Source of the DNA: Coprinopsis marcescibilis
Taxonomy: Eukaryota; Basidiomycota; Agaricomycetes; Agaricales; Psathyrellaceae
Reading direction: 5' to 3'
Length of the DNA stretch: 64,000 nt
NCBI GenBank assembly: GCA_004369085.1
Contig: ML210160.1
Location: 149,830-213,829, forward strand
Shown: positions 46,118-56,553 of the stretch, piece by piece
Numbering within the stretch: the first letter of the stretch is position 1
Layout: each line of letters starts with the position of its first letter
Translations under genes and position numbers: made by a program
The notes under the pieces: generated by a model
Seen by the model: only the letters and a program-made list of their open reading frames with translations
What the model was told of the DNA's origin: nothing
Databases searched by the model: none

Positions 46118-48651
46118 ATGGCCTTCTCACCCAGCCTCAGCGATATAGGTGTCGTAGTAGTCGCCTCGGCCGTGTTCCTGTGGCTTCGAGGCAAGAGCAA
46201 ACGTAGTGAATACCCTCTACCGCCGTCCCCACCTGGAGCGGTACCTATCCTCGGACATGCGCTGCTGATACCGACGAAGAAGGAATGGGAGACGTATGAG
46301 CGGTGGGGTAAAGAACTGGGTGCGCTCTTCATGTCCAAGCCGCTTATCGCGAGCTCATATCACACGACCCAGATACGGACATCATCTACTTGAACGCGGC
46401 TGGGACAAAGCTCGTTATCGTAAACACAGTGGAGACAATTCAAGAGCTGCTCGATGTGCGAAGTGCGAGGTATTCCTCGAGGTGTGTGCGCATGTACTCC
46501 CCTTATTCAGACCATGACTGACAGAATGGTAGAGGAACATTCACAATGATCAACGAACTGTGCGCCTGCCTTTCCGCACCACCGTGTTCACAGTTTGAAC
46601 TTTACCTTTTCCAGGATGGGCTGGGACTGGTCGATGCCAACACTGCCATACAACGACCAATGGCGTGACCAGCGCAAGATGTTCGCCCGATACTTCTCAG
46701 CCAGCAATCCCAACGCCTACCAACCCCAAATCCTCCAAGTAGTCCGCAGATTCGTGCACCGGGTGATGGAGACACCTGATGATTTTATGAAGCATTCGCG
46801 CAAGTATGTCCTATATCTGTTTTCGTCTTCCTTGATTCTTGCCTTGTGCCCTCTTCTGTGGTTTTTGTTGGTATGCAAGTCGTGCGACGAAGGGAGATGA
46901 GCGGGAAGGGAATTGCGGCTTGGATGACCAGGGCTTTGTAGGCAGCCTTTCCTCAACGGGCCCCTCTTTTCGTGGCTCTGGTTTTTATTATTCCGGGCAC
47001 CCCTCCTTCCCTCACTTTAATCGTAGTCACGGGATCCCGGCCACATCGCCCCATCGTTCCCTTCCACGCCTTGACATTCGTATGACCGCGTCTTTCTTGA
47101 GTTCTCCCAAGCTCTATCGGAGGAGGCTTGAAATTCTGCTCTCAGAACCGGGGAGTGGCACGAGTCGCAGCTTCTGGGCTACCCTCGCGTTTGGATGTTA
47201 AAAGTTGTTCTTCTTGCGCCCTAATACACGCTATTACATGGCCATCCAATTTGTGTTTCAATTTCTGGCCCCCAGTGATCTTATTTCCTACTAACCACCA
47301 CCTCCAACAGCATGGTTGGCGGGATTGCCTTCTCCCTAGCCTATGGTATCAACGCCGACAAGCCCAATGACCCTAACATCGCCCTCGCCGACGCTGCCCT
47401 CAACTCTGTGCTGGAAGCGCTCCTCCCTGGAAAGTACCTCGTGGATCTCATGCCCGTGCTCAAGTACGTGCCTACCTGGTTCCCCGGTGCCCACTTCCAC
47501 CAGGACGCACTGGAGGGAAGGAAGATTATGAACAGGATGAGGGCGGAGCCGTACGAGCAGGCTCAGAAGGCCTTGGTAAGTCGCCGCGCGCGGGTGTGGT
47601 AGGCGTTGCTGATATGTCCAATGCAGGCTCAGGGCAGCAGTTTACCCTCACTGATGTCCATGGCGTTCGACGATATTCGAGACGGGTTCTACAAGAATCC
47701 GGAAAAGGCGGAGACGACATTGAAGGACCTGTCTGCGACATTCTATGGAGGTAGGTTCGCCGCTCATTCAGCACAGCGGCTTTGTATGTAACCACCTCCC
47801 AGCCGGGTCGGATACCACTACCGCGAGCATCGATAACTTTATTATTGCCATGATACTGCACCCCGAGATCCAGCGCAAGGCGCAGCAGGAGATGGACACC
47901 GTTGTAGGTCGTGACCGGCTCCCCGAATTCACCGATGAAGCGAAGATGCCGTACCTGGCAGCGGTAATCAAGGAGCTGGTCAGGTGGAGGCCAGTGTCAA
48001 ACATTGGTATGTGCCTTGCCCCCACATATCTACGATACTAACCATACCATCCTCGTAGGTCTTCCGCACCAGTGCATCGAGGATGATATATACAATGGCT
48101 ACTTTATTCCTAAAGGGTCACTTGTTATTGGGAACCAGAGGTGCGTTCGGATCTAGCCTTCTGACACGCACGGATTTAATAGCTTCTTCTGCATAGGATG
48201 ATGCTTCACAACCCGGCTGTCTACCCTGAGCCGGAAAAGTTCATCCCGGAGCGGTTCCTGACGGGTGAAGAGATATTCAACCCATACGAGATTGCGTTTG
48301 GGTTTGGTAGGAGGTGGGTGGTTGCGTTCGTTTTATTGACCCTATGCTGACGCGTTGTCTACTAGAACCTGCCCAGGCTTCCACATGGCACTCGCCACAA
48401 CGTTCCTCACGGCTGCGTCTCTACTCTCTTTGTTTGACCTCAGCAAGCCGGTTGACGAGCACGGGAACGTTATCGAGCCAAGCACGGAGATGACGCTCGG
48501 GATCACTGCGTAAGCCAATACACTCGATTCCTAATGATACGTGTCCGACGCTTTTGCCTTACCTAGACACCCTGTCCCGTTCAAGTGCTCATTCCAGCTA
48601 CGGCATCCTAGGGCAGAAGAGCTCATCCGTGCTGGGGCGAATTTCGAGTAA
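46118..48651 (+). CDS. cytochrome P450 monooxygenase, type II (first)
   Basis: Start MAFSPSLSDIGVVVVASAVF is the anchor; hinge PLPPSPPGAVPILGHAL. Then SDIIYLNAAGTKLVIVNT, MGWDWSMPTLPYNDQWRDQR, MVGGIAFSLAYGI, LPGKYLVDLMPVLKYVP, I-helix AGSDTT, K-helix ELVRWRPVSN, PKGSLVIGNQR, ERFLTGEEIFNPYEIAFG, haem loop FGFGRRTCPG, and the end EELIRAGANFE with the stop at 48651. The intron 46804-47310 is 507 nt, where the paralogue at 52.4 kb has 49 nt. Type II differs from type I in its substrate-recognition regions and hinge. Substrate unknown. Confidence 0.87.
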
Positions 48652-49207
48652 AAGGTGCTGGATATGTTGTTGTACTTGTTGCTTTGAATATGGCTATTTT
48701 TTTGTGTGTACACTCTCGTTGTCTCTACGTAGACTAATGCCGTCTTCCCGACGCCTCCGGACGACAGTGCATAACTCAATTGGATCCTTCGTCCGCGCAA
48801 CCCTTCGTTATCCTCCACTACTGTCAGTACCCGTCCGGGGAAGCCCCTCTTATGAACTAGGGCTTAAATCGACAAGTGTAAAGTCCTCGTGCTTGGTACC
48901 TGCACTTCGCAAAGAAAATGAAAAAGCACCCAATCGAGAACCTTAACTTTATCGCCGTAATGATAGAAAGCGGCTATATAATATAAATGCGAACCCTGCA
49001 AGTATATACGTATGCCCGAGATAGCCATTTCAATTGACGTGACACGACCGATAGCAAGCGGCTTTACACCTTTACCTCACCGAGTTTCAGAATCCGCCAC
49101 TGGTACTTAAGCTCGAGCTTTAACCTCAACCACAACACCGCAAGCGATCTTGTCTCCCAACTTGAACGTGGCACCTCCATCACTCTCTACTCTACGTAGC
49201 TTCTAAC
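48652..49207. other. intergenic region between P450s
   Basis: 556 bp; no coding content recognised. Presumed 3' UTR of the upstream gene and promoter of the next. Confidence 0.35.
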
Positions 49208-51705
49208 ATGGGCGAGATGCTCGCGACGGCGCTTTCCACTTTTATCAGTGATCTCGCCACACTCTTCTCAAATCTCACAAAAGGATTCGGCGACCTCGAC
49301 CTTGCATGCACCAGCGCCAACCACGCCCTCGGCGTCATAAACGGGTTCCCCAGTGCCAGGAAAGTCTTGCTTAAATATTGGTACACGCAGGATGTCAATT
49401 CAGACTACGGTAGCTGGAAGTGGGTGGCAACACCTGTGATGCTCTACGTCATCGGCAGCTGGGTTCTAGGCGTGGGTTACATTGGGCGGTGGAGGAAAAG
49501 GAATCCGAGAGGCCTGCCATACCCTCCTGGTCCACGTGGGTACCCGCTCATAGGCAACATCTTGGACCTGCCACGGACGTATCAGTGGGAGGCCTTTAGC
49601 GAATGGACGGGCAAGTATGGTATGTATCCTATATATATTCATGGTGGCGAGCCTCGCCTAAATGGATTATGATCCCCAGGCGACATCATATACCTCGAAG
49701 TTCTCAAACAACCCATTCTGGTGCTTAACTCGCTGAAGAGGGTTGAGGATCTGCTGGAGAAGCGGTCGGCCAATTATTCGGATAGGCCCAAGGCGCCGAT
49801 GCTGCGCGAACTGTGAGGGTTCCCCCCTTTGCTGCCAACCTCTCTCTGTCTTACTAACAATCATGCATACTACATTCGGGGCTACGATAGAATGGGGTGG
49901 AAGAACCTGATGCCCTGCATGGACCATAACGCAGAGCTGCGCGCAAACCGCAAGATATTCAACCAGTACTTCTCCCAGAGCGCGGTGCAAAAGTACCGGC
50001 CGCTCCAGCTGGACAGTGTGCAGCTGCTCCTTAATCGGATGGCCAAGGCTCCAGAGGACGTTGTGCCTCATATTGGACAGTACGTCACACTGTGTGATTC
50101 ATTAATAATGCTGGGCCGCTCTAACGTGTTCGCCTCCTCCTCTTCCCCACTCTCTCTTGCCCCTTCACACTCCCCCATCCGTCTTGTGTGTCATTGCATG
50201 GACCGATTGTCACCCTGCAATTGAACAGCCACACATCCGGACTGGTCGCACGTCTTATGTACAGCATCGACATTGACGAGGACACGGAGTACATGTCGAT
50301 CGTCGACGGCATGGTCAAAGCCTTTGAGGAAGCCGCCATCCCCGGCCGCTTCCTCGTCGACGCCTTTCCCGTCCTCCAGTACGTCCCCAGCTGGTTCCCG
50401 GGCGCGGGCTTCCAAAAGTTTGGGCAGCAGTCAAATGAGCTGTTGAAGAAATTGCAGATTGTTCCCTTTGAGCTGGTCAAGGAGAGGATGGTGAGTGGCA
50501 TTGATGGTGGCGTCGCGTTCAAGCGGTGATCCGCGGTTAGGTTAAAATTCTTACATATTCTCTGGTTTGCTTATCTAGACACAGGGAGCGTCCTCTTGGT
50601 GCGTCGCGTCTGATATGATTGAGCGACTTCCACCCGCTTTCGATCCATCGCGGGAGGAGACGGAGGTGTTGTTCAGGAAGGTAGCCTCGACAGCGCATAT
50701 CGGTAAGTCCTAAGCGCCCACTTTTGGAACTTGTGCGTGTGATTAATGATCGTTGTGCTATTTTTGTATTGGGTGGGTTGGCATAGGTGGAGCTGATACA
50801 GTGCGTCCAAGTATAATTCGTTCTTAAAGTAGCTTTGCTGACTGCAGATTGTTTACCGAACTTGATCAATCCGCCATGCGATGCAGACGTTCGCAGCACT
50901 GAGGACATTCCTCTATGCAATGGCTGCCTACCCCGAGGTGCAGAGGAAGGTGCAGGCTGAGATTGATCGAGAAGTGGATGCGGGGCGTTTACCGACATTT
51001 GGAGATCGGGAGAGGTTGAGGTATGTGGATGCAATGTTGAAGGAGGTATTGCGGTGGGTTACAGTTATTCCATTTGGTAAGCCCATGCCTTGTGATATTT
51101 CCTTGAATACTTTGTGGGCAGAAAGTTGGAGCTGATGGTGTATATTGTCTAGCCCTCCCTCATGTGTCATCCGAGGATGACGAGTATGATGGGTATTTTA
51201 TACCCAAGGGTACGATCGTGCTGGCGAATTCTTGGTAAGTGGTTATCTTATTACAGGGTTCCTCCCGCACTGATGTTGTGGGACAGGTTCGCACAGCATA
51301 ACCCGGAAAGTTACTCCAACCCTCTAGAGTTCAATCCGGAACGCTATCTCAACAAGGTGACGTCCGTGCCGGACCCTGCCATCCCCGCCTTTGGATACGG
51401 TCGACGGCAAGTGTCTTGATTACACAACCTATGCATCGCGCTTACTCTTTGCTACAACCAGAGTCTGCCCTGGAATGTACTTTGCGAATGAGACGCTGTA
51501 TATTGTGAGCGTTTCGATACTTGCCACCTTTGATGTGCTGCCATTGGAGGCGGGAGGGGGGATGAAGATTATTGATGGCCCGTTATCGTACGTTGTTGCT
51601 GGATCAGTGTTTAAGCGAGTGGTACATGACTGACGTTACCGTGTGATGTGTAGGGGTCTCGCGCAGTTCAAGTGCAGTGTTAAGCCAAGGGCTGGGCGCG
51701 TTTGA
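49208..51705 (+). CDS. cytochrome P450 monooxygenase, type I (third)
   Basis: From the ATG at 49208 the protein has an unusual N-terminal extension of about 80 residues before the expected anchor ([18 protein letters not shown]) and hinge [14 protein letters not shown]. The ATG at 49438 would give a normal N terminus. Then [97 protein letters not shown], haem loop FGYGRRVCPG, and the end [13 protein letters not shown] with the stop at 51705. Probably functional; the start is open. Confidence 0.87.
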
Positions 51706-52373
51706 GTCTGCTGTATGTATAGTTATGAGGCTGGGGAGGGTATCGTTACTGGTTTATTAGGTGTTGGGTCCGTGGTATGGTTTATTACGATTTTAACTCA
51801 TTCCTATGCCCTACATTTGCATATGCCCCTAGTAACACCCGAAGTTGGTCCGCTTTTAGACCATGAAATTAAAGCTATAACATTTCGATGGCGCACCCAC
51901 TTCTTATTGACCGCGATCAATTTATTCCCATTTGCTTAAGCGCCGGAGATAATTCGCTGATCCATGTACAGCGATCGAATCATTTCAAGTTACACAAACA
52001 CGCACCCACAACGTTCGCAAGGTCCTTAAAGTCTCTTGCCCGATCATAATTTTGGCTCCACTTATAATTCCTATGTGGTTTTTTCTAGTAGCTTTGCGCT
52101 AAATACTGCGTTTGTCAACCAGTGTGACCCTGCGGAATGTTACCCATTCAGACGTCCCGGGGGTGCGAAAATGTTCAGTGCATTGTGGTTGGCCGGCTGA
52201 GTGATATTAGGATCATCACATCTTGAAACCGCTGATCATCATGACAACATTCAATACCGACTTCACCGTTGTCAGCGCCAGGTATCACCGGAAGCCGTTC
52301 GCTCCTTCAAAAGCTAGAACCCACCCACACTTCCCGGTATCCCCTCCCATATCTCTGACTTCTGGCTCTGAGC
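51706..52373. other. intergenic region between P450s
   Basis: 668 bp, locally AT-richer than its surroundings. No gene, repeat or RNA recognised. Confidence 0.35.
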
Positions 52374-54564
52374 ATGATCAACTACTACTACTCACCCACC
52401 CTCAGAGACTTGGGGGTGCTCGTCAGTGCATGGGCTGTCTTTCTCTGCCTGAAGAAAAAGAAGCGCCATGCGTACCCTTTACCTCCTTCGCCTCCCGGTC
52501 AACTTCCGCTCTTGGGCCACGCTCTACAAATCCCGCCCAAATTCGAATGGATAGCATACGAAAAGTGGTCGAATGAGCTAGGTGTGTCATTTTACTCTCT
52601 GCTTGTTTGAGCTTTTTTCTCTGTGCTCACCTCCTTGGCCATGGGAAAGGATCGGACATTATCTATCTGAATGCCTTGGGCATGGACTTGGTTATTGTTC
52701 AGAGTGTACAAATGTGCAATGACCTCCTCGACACGAGATCTGCAAAATATTCGTCTAGGTGAGTCCCAGAGCTTCGCAAAAAGTGAGAACGCACTTAACA
52801 TGTGTTTCAGAGGACATTTTGTCATGGTCAACGAGCTGTAAGTACTCATTGTATGTCATACAATATCGATCTCAACTTTGACTGTACTCCAAGCATGGGC
52901 TACGATTGGACAATGCCAACTCTGCCGTACGGGGAGAAGTGGAAGGACCAACGGAAGTTGTTCATGCGCCATCTCTCTGCTAACAACCGCACCCTGTACG
53001 AGCCGCGAATCACCGATAATGTACTTCGGCTGCTGTCGCGATTACTGGATGGGCCAGAGAATTGGATGAGGAGCGTCAGACTGTACGTCCTATATCTTCT
53101 CTGTGCACATATTACACTGAGTCCCCACGCTCTGCTTCTAGCATGGTGGGTGGAACCGCCTTTTCTATCGCATACGGCATCGACGCGGATGTGGAGGGCG
53201 ATCCGAATATCCAACTTGCCAGCGATTCCTTAAGAACAACCATGGATGCACTGTTGCCGGGCAAGTATTTTGTCGAGTTCCTTCCCATACTCAAGTACCT
53301 CCCGAAATGGCTCCCTGGTGCCCGGTTTCACCAAGACGCATTGGAGGGAAGAACGTTCATGAACCGGATTCGAGCAGAGCCTTTCGCGCAAGCCGAGGAA
53401 CAATTGGTAAGGCTCTTCCCCTCAGGGCACCTTCCTAGAACGCTGAATTTATTCTTCAAGTCTCGTGGTACTGCTCTGCCATCGCTTACATCCGATGTGT
53501 TCGATGGCATCCGCGAGGGTGTGTATAAGAATGCGGAGCAGACATATGAAACGTTGAGAGAAGTGGCTGCTACGTTATACGGAGGCAAGCACTGACAGAG
53601 CTTGGCCTTCTATATCACGGCAATATACTTACCAACCATGTAGCCGGCTCGGACACGACTGTCGCGTCAGTGGATAGCTTCATTCTGGCGATGCTGATAC
53701 ATCCCGAGATACAGAAGAAGGCTCGGGATGAAATAGACTCAGTCGTCGGCACTGACAGACTTCCCGAATTGGCGGACGAAAGAGATCTTCCGTATCTCTG
53801 TGCGGCTATCAAGGAATTATTCAGGTACGTTGATATAATCTCTCGCCGTAGTTAACCTATTCACGATTTTAGATGGAGACCTGTTTCAGGAATCGGTGCG
53901 CACCAATGAACAAAAAGGTTTCTTCCCAGGCTAATCTAGTGTTTTCACATAGTCCTGCCGCACAAGTGCACAGAGGACGATGTTTATCAAGGCTACTTCA
54001 TCCCAAAAGATACATTAATCATCCCCAACCAAAAGTACCAACAACGCTCTTTCACAAGGAGTGCGACAGTGCTGACGAGGTTTCTAGAGCAATGCTTTAC
54101 AATACCAAAGACTACCCCAATCCTGAGATATATAACCCAGAACGTTTTTTGACTGAGGATGGAAAGCCCAAAACAGACATCCTGGATCCTTATGATATTG
54201 CCTTTGGGTTTGGAAGACGGTAGGCAATACAAAGACAGGTCGTGGAGCAGGACTGGATCACTCACCTTTTCCTATTCCAGCAAGTGCCCTGGATTCCACG
54301 TCGCTCTTGCGACCACGTTCATGACCGCAGCGTCTATACTGTCTCTGTTCGAGATCCAGAAGCCGCTTGACGAGGATGGATTTCCTATCGAACCATCGAT
54401 GGATGTTATTCCCGGGATAACTTCGTGGGTGTTCGACAGATAAGGGATCCATGGCTCTTTGCTAACGCAATCTCAGACATCCGGTGCCGTTTAAATGCGT
54501 TTTCAAGCCAAGGAGTAAGAAGGCCGAAGAGTTGATAAGAGCAAACGCTCATTTCGCTGAGTAA
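52374..54564 (+). CDS. cytochrome P450 monooxygenase, type II (second)
   Basis: Start MINYYYSPTLRDLGVLVS; hinge PLPPSPPGQLPLLGHALQIP. Then SDIIYLNALGMDLVIVQS, MGYDWTMPTLPYGEKWKDQR, MVGGTAFSIAYGIDAD, LPGKYFVEFLPILKYLP, I-helix AGSDTT, K-helix ELFRWRPVSG, PKDTLIIPNQK, PERFLTEDGK, haem loop FGFGRRKCPG, and the end EELIRANAHFAE with the stop at 54564. It pairs with the type II gene at 46.1 kb. The intron before AGSDTT (53585-53643) starts with GC, whereas the paralogue has GT at the same place. Motifs are complete, so probably functional. Confidence 0.87.
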
Positions 54565-54813
54565 GCCTTTAAGGCGATACCTCTCTCGTTGAAGACAGAC
54601 CTTCATGTATAGATGTCCATACAGCACGATCATGACTAAAAGAGCGTAAAAAGTTGAATATTAGTATTAGTCCCTTCTGTACAACACTAAGCCCGTGGTA
54701 TATCGATAAATCAAACCGGTGGTATAAGCTTCTTCTCTTTCGTGTCCCCAGACGATTCCGAAGTACTTGCCAGAGAACATCAGACAGCTTCGTGCGAAAT
54801 CAGGACTTTGGAC

Positions 54814-55785
54814 TCACTTTTTACCGTTCCCCAAAATCTCCTCGTATTCGTTCCGCAGGTATTCAATCTTCCCATCGAAGTCTGGGCCAGAGAGGTGTCC
54901 GTAATCGAGAATATAGGCCTCAACTTCTCGAATAAACTTCTCCAGATCTTTGACACGAATGATCCACAACTCCAGCTCGTTTGATCCTCGCTGTCGCGCA
55001 AGGTAAGAAGCGATGATTGTCGTCAAACCCCCTAAATCGCGTTCAGGGGAAGTTACTGAGTGATGGCTTGGACCATACCTAAAATGGTCGTCTGAACAGC
55101 AGTCTATGAAACGAATGACAGACGCGTGAGCCACAACTCCACTTCTTCTGATGAGAATGAACTTCCTGACCTCTCTTCCTGTAGTCGCCACCGCAGATAA
55201 TCCGGTGGTCAGCGAGCCCAACAGAACTTGCAAGCCGATGGCGATATTGAGCGTCCATCCAGTCCTCTTGGCCTTGATCGAAAGCGCGTCTTTCTGCGTC
55301 CGCGCGGTGTCCAAGGTCGGCTGTAATCTTTCAGCAACAGTCCTTGGCCTTACGATAGTCTGTTGGCCATTTAGAGTTCCAGTTCCATTCATCCTGTCAG
55401 ACATTCGGACGCTTTGATAGTCACAGACCGTGTGACTCACCTTTTCATCCAGGGGCACAATCCAATCAATCCCACTGCCTGCCCTTCCTCGTATGGTATC
55501 TGTGGTTCTTCCCCTCCTCAGTCCTTGAGTGTCGTGGCTACGGGGAACGGGTGGCAAGTCTGGATACCGCGACGCTGACAATGGTCTATCTCGGTGGTCC
55601 AAAGTCACAGAGGCCGGTGCAGAATCCAGCAGTTTGTCTTGCGACGAGTAGACCCGGTCTCGTTCTTGCTGTTGTCCACTGGAAGACCCGTCCGCTGGCG
55701 TTGGTTGGAGCTCTTGCGGGACCAGCGATTGAGGTTCCCGTGTCAAAGGGGCAACTGGCCGCGCAGTTTCCTTTGGCTGATCCAT
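54814..55785 (-). CDS. fungal SLATT-domain two-transmembrane protein
   Basis: Exons 55441-55785, 55171-55359, 55079-55103, 54814-55031; 777 nt, 258 aa. A disordered N terminus of about 110 residues leads to IDWIVPLDEK and then the fungal SLATT core: AERLQPTLDTARTQKDAL, a first hydrophobic helix (LNIAIGLQVLLGSLTTGLSA), a short loop (TGRETAVQTT), a second one (ILGGLTTIIASYLARQRG), then ELWIIRVKDLEKFIREVEAY. In bacteria, SLATT (SMODS- and SLOG-associated 2TM effector) proteins are proposed pore-forming effectors of nucleotide-signalled immunity. The role of the fungal branch is unknown. Exon 3 is only 25 nt. All three introns must be removed to obtain the normal spacing of the two helices. Confidence 0.85.
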   Translation of the reverse strand: MDQPKETARPVAPLTREPQSLVPQELQPTPADGSSSGQQQERDRVYSSQDKLLDSAPASVTLDHRDRPLSASRYPDLPPVPRSHDTQGLRRGRTTDTIRGRAGSGIDWIVPLDEKVSHTVCDYQSVRMSDRMNGTGTLNGQQTIVRPRTVAERLQPTLDTARTQKDALSIKAKRTGWTLNIAIGLQVLLGSLTTGLSAVATTGREVRKFILIRRSGVVAHASVIRFIDCCSDDHFRYGPSHHSVTSPERDLGGLTTIIASYLARQRGSNELELWIIRVKDLEKFIREVEAYILDYGHLSGPDFDGKIEYLRNEYEEILGNGKK

Positions 55786-56553
55786 CGGACCACTGTGGCT
55801 GAGATGAAGGGAGGTAGAGATGGAATGAAGGTGTCGCGAGGTAGAGGGTCCCTCGCCTGCCGGCGATCTTCAACGAGGACACCACGTTGAACTAGTACGT
55901 TGGGAAACAAGATAGGCTTCGATAAGAAAATGAGCATGAAGCATTTAAACTGTGAAATAAACGCATCATGATCTCGGTCGCGGCTTGACAACGTTCTTTG
56001 TGATATGTATCGTAGGAACGGAATCTATCCGCATGCCATATACGGGACTTGGGATTTGGACCCCCGGACCTCTGCAGAGGCGAGGTTGCTAGATCAAGGA
56101 ACATTAATTGCTCATAAACGAAGCCGTAAGATGTCAAGACTTAGAACACACGCTGTTACCGGGATGAACAAAACCATACAAAGCAGTCAAGTGTATTGTA
56201 GGACTGAGGAGCTGCATCAGCGAAATGAAATGACATGGCAGTTGCAAATTGAGTGAGTTGTTCCGCGCTTACACTATTCGGTCGTAATAACTTGAGCATG
56301 ACTGTCCATCGCCCAATGCCCTCCGGTGCCGGACAAGAAAAAGCACAAACTCTTTCCAGGACAGACGTCGAGGTGTTGATGCGAAACCGAACACCGTCGA
56401 AGAACCCCACTGCAAGAAGTTAGGACAAACAGATGTTCAGATAGTACCCCAGATCTCTATTATACAACAGTAGTAGAGGTTTTCACATGCAAGCAAACAT
56501 CGATGTTTTGAGGGCTGGAAAGCCAGCGAGGTTGCAAAGGAGGGTTAAAAGGT
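55786..56553. other. region between XRN1 and the SLATT gene
   Basis: Likely holds the XRN1 3' UTR and the SLATT promoter. A minus frame at 56156-56410 is open for 84 codons (GFFDGVRFRINTSTS...) after a possible acceptor site, but has no recognised domain. I do not call a gene. Confidence 0.35.

Noticed and set aside
56156..56410. Additional small gene or extra XRN1 exon beyond the RGG tail
   Set aside because: XRN1 already ends with an in-frame stop at 56554, and the frame here has no motif, start or paralogue.
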